From: Montifringilla adamsi
Taxonomy: Eukaryota > Chordata > Aves > Passeriformes > Passeridae
Assembly: GCA_017590115.1 (NCBI GenBank)
Contig: JAGGNK010008670.1
Coordinates: 7,634,541-7,698,540, forward strand
DNA length: 64,000 nt
Direction: 5' to 3'
Shown here: piece after piece, positions 58,661 through 64,000 of the stretch
How the letters are laid out: every line of letters begins with the position of its first letter
Position numbering within the stretch: the first letter of the stretch is position 1
Notes under the pieces: generated by a model
The model's input: only the letters and a program-made list of their open reading frames with translations
What the model was told of the DNA's origin: nothing
Database searches by the model: none
Position numbers and translations under genes: made by a program

Positions 58661-59887
58661 AAGATCCTTTTAGAGGGGAAGATATGGGGAGGGTGGTGGG
58701 GAGGTGAGGAGCTAGATGGGCTCAGTTCCTGGCAGACCAATTTTGTCTGTGAGAGAGATTTCTTTGTTCTCTGCAAAACTGCTTGTCGTCTACGAGCAGA
58801 TATCGTGGGGTTTTATTCCCCTGCAAGTCAAATGAATGATCTGACCACCCACTTTTAATCCTGTGATTTTCTGCTTTTGGCCTGGATTACAAGTCACCTA
58901 TGGCCACCTTTAGAGCATAACAGGCTCTAAGTTTACACAAGGCACCTAAAGGAAAAACATCCCTTCCTCCCTGGCCCTGTTTAACTGTTCACATCTGATA
59001 ATTTAACTGAGTGGCTTGGTCACAGTAATGACCTTTGGGTAGCAGCTCAGGGAGGAAACCTGCTGTCTACCCACCAGGATGCTCTCATATGTCTCGTGAG
59101 GTTGTATTCATGTTGCATCCTAAACCCACATCGCTGACCGTGGGAGTGACACTCTGCAGAGACTTGTTAAGCAGCGTCCCTCTTTTCAAGCACTGTGCTC
59201 TGTCCCTCTTTTCACCACGCTCTGGAATACCCACTGGTGATTTACTGTTTTCCAGGTTAACTTTCAAGTGCTGATTTTGACCCATATTCCTGTCCTGGCT
59301 ATTTCTCTGTTCCTGTGTGACACAACTGCAGCTGCAGCAGGTACAAGTGCTGTACCTGAGCCTCGAAGGATGCTGGGCCAGTGCCTTGGTGCAAACTTGT
59401 CCCCCAGTTGCAGTTCAATAGTTAAACTAATTCTCTGCTATCTGTGTGTTTAAAGGTGAAATGCTTTTATTGTTAAACAAGCTTTCCCTGGAGCCTACGT
59501 TTTAGTAAGAATACTCTAAAACTGCTGTATGAAATTATATTAATAGACAACAAAATTACAGCCAATTTCTGGTACTATTTCAATAGCTGTGTATGAAATT
59601 TACTGCATAAGGGATGTTGAGTTAAAAGTGGTCAGAGGAGCTACTTTTATCTTGGCTTACATATAGCATTACATTTACACCTGAACACAGGGTGAATTAT
59701 CATCCAGAGGAGTTGAGAAGGAATCTCTTTTCTCTGGGAATGGCAATTATATTTGATTAGGTACATGGGAGCTTTTTCCTCTCCTGGCCAAGGAGCTGAG
59801 GGCAGTGCTTTGAAGACACCCAGCCTCATGATCAAGGTGTAAAGCATAATGACAAATGTGAAGTTCCTGCAGGGTCAGAGTCAGCTA
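58661..59887. other. Unique sequence, no gene seen
   Basis: No repeat or gene is recognised. Open frames of 60-79 codons lack domains. Confidence 0.5.
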
Positions 59888-60100
59888 CAATAGTTCAGGG
59901 GAGAGGGCATCGGACTGGGACTTAAGAGGCTTGACTCGACTGCCCTGTTCTTCCACTGGGCTGCAGGACAAATCACTTCCTTTCTGTGCCACAGTTTCCT
60001 TATCTGTGAAATGGTGGTAATGAGCCTTTCTTCTTCATTTCTCTTTGTAATCGCTCCAAGAGCTGCAGGTAAAACATGCTATACAAGCACTTGGTATTAC
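59888..60100 (+). repeat. MIR1_Amn-type SINE, nearly full length
   Basis: All sections are in order. The tRNA-like head (GGGAGAGGGCATCGGACTGGGACTTAAGAGGC, 59899-59930) includes an A-box-like part and a B-box-like TTGACTCGACTGCC. Next comes TCTTCCACTGGGCTGCAGG..AAATCACTTCC, then TCTGTGCCACAGTTTCCTTATCTGTGAAATGG (59981-60012), and finally GTAATCGCTCCAAGAGCTGC...GCTATACAAGCACTTGGTATTAC (60047-60100), the LINE-like tail. The 3' 'GCTATA.AAG..CTTGGTATTA' end is typical of the amniote MIR1 subfamily. It is unusually complete for such an old element. Confidence 0.9.
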
Positions 60101-61879
60101 TGTGTTTGATTTGTGGGATTTTTCTGTGTGATATCCTAACGCAAGCAGTTGTTCCAGATTTGCACACATGAGCTCAAGGACTGTGGTGTTTGTCATCCTG
60201 CTGTTAACAGCTCTTCCCTGAAATCACTTGGATGTAAAGGTAGTACCCTGGGTTTGTTTTTGTTAGGATATCTGCAGCCTGCAATCTTAGTGCAACAGGA
60301 TTTGTTAGTGAAGCATAGCCCTCAAACAAAAGCACCCAGAGGATGTGCCTTGTCAAGTGCTCTCCTTTGCACAAGGAACCCCCAGGTCCTTTTGCCTCTG
60401 GTATCTGCTGGTCCCCCGTTGAGAGCCCTCCATGCCTGTGGTCATCAACAGTTTGCCAACATGAGGAGGGGGAGGAAAAAAATCCCCTTGACATGTGTAG
60501 TAACCTAAGCCTCATTCCAAATGTGTTTGCTCAAGCATTGCTAAGGTTTCCCTTCTTCCCATCTCCGTCACTTCTCCCCTCAACCTGCCTTTGTTTCAAG
60601 ATGGGAGGAGGCTGCTGGAGGGGTAGGGGATTTCTGTGGCAGTGCCTGCGGTGTTCGGGGCACTCTTTGTTTGACAACGTGTGCAGAGTCCTGGCAAACT
60701 CTTGCTAATGAAATGCCTTGAGAGGCAGAGTCCTAATTGTGAGGTGATACCCCAGCAAGTGTCAGAACAGGCGGGGTGTGCATGATGCTCTTTAGTTTGG
60801 GTCATTGGAAGTGATAGATGCAGGAGGATGGTAGATTAGTTCCTGCTGAAACCCGAGACGCTGCCTGTGTTGGTGAATGTCACCCAGAGCTCTGCAAATG
60901 CATTCAGACAAAATCGCTGAAATCTTGGGTTTCAGGCCTAAGTGACCACAACAGGCACTCATAGTTCCTGCCTGTGGAATAAACATTTGCTGGACACATT
61001 TCAGCTTAATAATACTTTGTGCAGCAAGCAGTCTCTCACCACCCTCTGTCTCCTCAGTGTTGTGACAATCCAAAGGCTACTCAGAACACAACTATGTCAA
61101 TAGCTACTACAATTGTTTTATTAATAGATTGCTTAACTTCCCTTGACCAGATGTCAGGGTGCAATATTTCCTTGTTAAATATATTTTTATTTAAAGTGCT
61201 GTTTTTCCCCTGTCTGTTCTGTGGAGCTGGACAGTAGGGCAATAATGGGAGATGCAGAACATGCAGCTTTTCCACTGTTGTAATATACAGAGAGTGCTTG
61301 GTGCTATTGGTAACCTGAAATATAAAAAAATATTTTCCAAGGAGACATTTCCTCTTCTCCACATGTCCAGCTCATCGGCTGAACACCATTTTGGAGCAGA
61401 AGCTGTACGGCATTGACCAGTGCAGTGGGGTAAAAGATCTTACTCTGATACAATGAGATTTTTTAGTGGTAAATAGATTCTCAGGATGTCCAACAGAAAA
61501 CCCTGCTTGCAGAATGAGGTCTGAGCCAAGTCTCTTGACTCCTAGCCCAGTATGTCACCTGCAATAGGATCTTGTTCCAGGGCTGGAGCTCCAGGTTGCT
61601 ACTACACTTTTATGCCAGACGACTGCTTGGAGCAAGGGGTGTGTTTTGTGAAAATGAAACTGTGACTGTAAAACACTCATAACAAAGTGACAACAATGGA
61701 CACTACTGTGGCTTCAAGGTTATGAATACTGTGAAGAAGTGCTTCTCTTGCATTTTTAAGGCCTTTCTGCAGTATTTAACCCTCAAATCAAATTTCTCCT
61801 CCCGTTTCCAAAATTTATAGAGCCGACCACAAAATTAGGGACATGTCAACTGGAAATAAGGAAGCATTTGACTTTGACT
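60101..61879. other. Unique sequence, no gene seen
   Basis: Open frames at 60149-60805 (up to 121 codons) overlap on both strands without domains. No repeat is recognised. Confidence 0.5.
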
Positions 61880-62130
61880 AATTTTGACTAAAATTAATTA
61901 AACAGTTATTACATTGATCTCTGCAGCATCTGTTCCACTTGTATGCAGAAATGCTGGTGTGCGCTACGGGGCCGTTTCATATTGGTGGAATTGGATGCTG
62001 TGATCAGCCATGTGCTGATAAAATTATTCTTTTGTCAGCATGTCTGCCTGGAATTGCTTCAGGAGCTGGAAACATTCAAAGCAACAATGCTCAGTGCTGA
62101 GTGCTTAAGATTGCTGATGTGAAAGGGACT
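61880..62130. promoter_or_regulatory. Enhancer-like block
   Basis: Repeat-free, with TTTTGACTAAAATTAATTAAACAG near 61882, TGTGATCAGCCATGTGCTGATAAAATTATTC near 62000 and TTGTCAGCATGTCTG near 62032. TCAGCA-type words recur in both orientations (MAF-like half-sites), including GTGCTGA at 62014 and 62094. Motif-based inference. Confidence 0.28.
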
Positions 62131-62429
62131 TTTGGTGTAGTTCCACACTCCACATACACTTCATACCTCACAGGTTGTTCCTGTGTAAGCAGCTAAAAAT
62201 GGACTTTTAAGGCACTTCAGTTTTCATATCAAACTGCATTTACTTCATGGGTTATAACTTAGGTTTGCAAAGATCCCTTCAACTCTAGTCCAGTTAAATC
62301 TGGTTCTCTTGCCGCTTTAGGGGAGGTTGGGTCAGACCCCAGAGAAGTTGGGGTAGAAGAAAGCTGATATAAAAACCTTGTTGACTGTCAGGTGGAAGGT
62401 ATCAGTAATTAGGTTTAGTTGTTGGATGG
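62131..62429. other. Unique sequence
   Basis: Nothing recognised. Confidence 0.5.
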
Positions 62430-62680
62430 TCCTTTGTGATTTCTGTTTTGTTTGTGCAGCTTATACAGAGATCAATCCAAGGCACCAAAATCCATGAGAA
62501 TATAAAAGGTTTGTGCGGCAAACAGAGCTGCATTCACACTTTCCTCTATGGTTTGCATCCAGAATTTGCAATGAGTCCCTATTTCTCAGTGCACAAAGAA
62601 GATGAGATTTATCAGATGCTGGGAGGGGAACTGGAAAGAAGAAAAGTGAACCAGCCATTGCCGTGGTTTGTAGAGTAATG
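62430..62680 (+). other. Open frame with exon-like acceptor (weak)
   Basis: A good splice-acceptor-like TTTCTGTTTTGTTTGTGCAG ends at 62459, and the frame that covers it stays open to a stop at 62676-62678 (80 codons from the ATG at 62436). The residues look protein-like (balanced charges, Trp and Tyr, no low complexity), but I recognise no family. An in-frame GT for a donor is available only weakly (AAAAGGTTTG near 62505). It may be chance, or a lineage-specific or non-coding exon. Confidence 0.12.
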
Positions 62681-63039
62681 ATAGAGGAACTGACTCCATC
62701 CTGAGGTCATCTGCATTCCTCCCAGTGTAGCCAGCATTGCATGTGGAGCCCTGTTGTGATTTAAAAAAAAAAAATTTATGTGGGCCAATTTCATCCATGG
62801 GTCAAGATACCCTGATGATGAGCAGAGCCTCATCTGATTATCTGGGTACTGTCCATGTCAGTAATTACTTCCTGAATATGCACCTGAAACACAGCTGTTG
62901 GAAGCTTTTTTTTTTTCTTTTAGGAAAAGTGGCCATTTTAAAATGGGTATTGTACGGAAGAATTTTCATAGTTTCTGTTTACATTTGAAAGCAATTCTCT
63001 TCAAGCCTTGAAAAGGATGTAATTATTTGCTTTTACAAT
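62681..63039. other. Unique sequence
   Basis: Poly-A (about 62762-62773) and poly-T (about 62907-62916) runs; nothing else recognised. Confidence 0.5.
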
Positions 63040-63195
63040 TAAAGCCATACGAGCAGTGAGCTATTGTTGCATGGTCCTTGAAAACGTGCTCTTGCTTCTG
63101 ATGACTGTCATATCTTTAATCAGTTAATTATCATTGCTGCTTTAGGATAAAAATGCCCAAGTAAACACAAATGCCTGCTCTTTAAGAAATTCATC
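63040..63195. promoter_or_regulatory. Enhancer-like patch
   Basis: A compact repeat-free patch with GATGACTGTCATATC near 63100, TTTAATCAGTTAATTATCATTGC near 63115 and AGTAAACACAAATGCC near 63160 (forkhead-like GTAAACA). The call rests on motif density. Confidence 0.28.
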
Positions 63196-64000
63196 TGAAC
63201 ACTTTTTGCACTTGTTGGGGCTGTGCAGAAGCACCAGAAACTGGCTCAGCCTCAGCTCCAAGCCCTGAAAGGTTGGTGCATTGTGAGGACTCCATCAGAT
63301 GTCACCACAAGGCATTTGTCTGTCTGCAGTGGCCAGCTGAGTGATTAGCTGACACAGCTCCTTGCTCTATGGGTCACTGGCAAAACAGACAGGCTCAAAA
63401 ATTTAAGACATTTGTTCCAACTCCTCCTGCATGTCTTGCCTTCTTCATTCAGCTATCAGCTCACTTGGCTGGTGCAGGCAAAATAACACATGTTGACACT
63501 TAAAACAAGCTGCTCAAAAATAGCCACTAAGCTCATTGTGGGCAGAAATACTGACTTTTTTTGGAGGGGATTTTTTTTTTTCTTTTTGGCTTATTGCTGT
63601 GTCTGGTAGAAAGGAATGGAGAGGCATTGTGAGGGCTGTGTGTGCCCTCACTTGCACCTGGGTTACCTGATAACTACACTGAGTTCCTGACTCTGGCCTC
63701 AATTTTGTGTCCTGATTTCACAGTGGTAGGAAAACCCACATTAGCCCACAAAGCTGGTTTTAAGAGATAGGTGTAGCTTTTTTGTCTCCAGAAGTGCAGT
63801 TTTCTGATGCCACACTGAAATGGGAAATTTGATTTTATCAAATTGCATTTCAGGCTTGTCCCTCCCACCTCTTTTACTCAAGCAGAACCTGTGTGAACTA
63901 TAACAAAGGGATAATTTGGTGGTTTAAAAAAATAATAATGGTAATGTTGTAGCTCTGTAGATAAGAAGTATAAATGAGTGTTATTATTGTGAGCTGTAGC
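63196..64000. other. Unique sequence to window end
   Basis: No gene or named repeat. A T-run is at 63570-63582 and a short AAT tract near 63929-63939. Minus frames of 62-64 codons have no domain. Confidence 0.5.

Overview
The window looks like a gene desert or a long intron from a bird. The best evidence is one chicken-type CR1 LINE at about 6040-6960, which has the avian 3' end and a tail ending GTGATTCTA. Supporting this are low overall repeat content and several very old amniote repeats: MIR/MIR1_Amn-type SINEs, fold-back repeats, and a decayed CR1/L3-like stretch. An LTR-like start at 15948 resembles songbird endogenous-retrovirus LTRs, but that is a weak hint and I do not assign a species. 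Family identifications are recognised from memory, not from a search.

I found no protein-coding gene, tRNA, rRNA or CRISPR array. The longest open frames (239, 213, 166, 159 and 158 codons) have no recognisable domain, sit in unspliced mixed sequence, and several overlap each other on opposite strands. That is what chance gives in 64 kb. A protein-coding exon shorter than about 150 bp could still be hidden.

Layout. 0-6 kb: unique AT-leaning sequence, a four-unit heat-shock-element motif inside a palindrome (2856-2883), and a homeodomain-core-rich block (3835-4345) that looks like a conserved non-coding element. 6.0-7.0 kb: an internally deleted CR1. 7-13 kb: unique sequence with two more enhancer-like blocks. 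13.5-16 kb: a cluster of ancient repeats (two fold-backs, two MIRs, one apparently split) and an LTR-like start. 17-18 kb: a 21-bp tandem duplication and a perfect 20-bp palindrome. 18-28.9 kb: mostly featureless. 29-29.6 kb: an old CR1-like reverse-strand fragment. 30-55 kb: unique sequence with scattered enhancer-like blocks, a CpG-richer block at 39.8-40.8 kb, and an ATCT/TATC microsatellite at 51.6 kb. 54.3-55.3 kb: the most structured stretch, with a 41-bp-arm hairpin, a second palindrome, a tandem duplication and a CCAAT/TATA pair. 58.2 kb: a tiny CpG cluster. 59.9 kb: a well-preserved MIR1_Amn SINE.

If the window has a job it is probably regulatory. The enhancer-like blocks are inferred from motif density and absence of repeats; cross-species alignment would decide them. 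The most worthwhile unexplained object is the near-perfect hairpin at 54564-54673.
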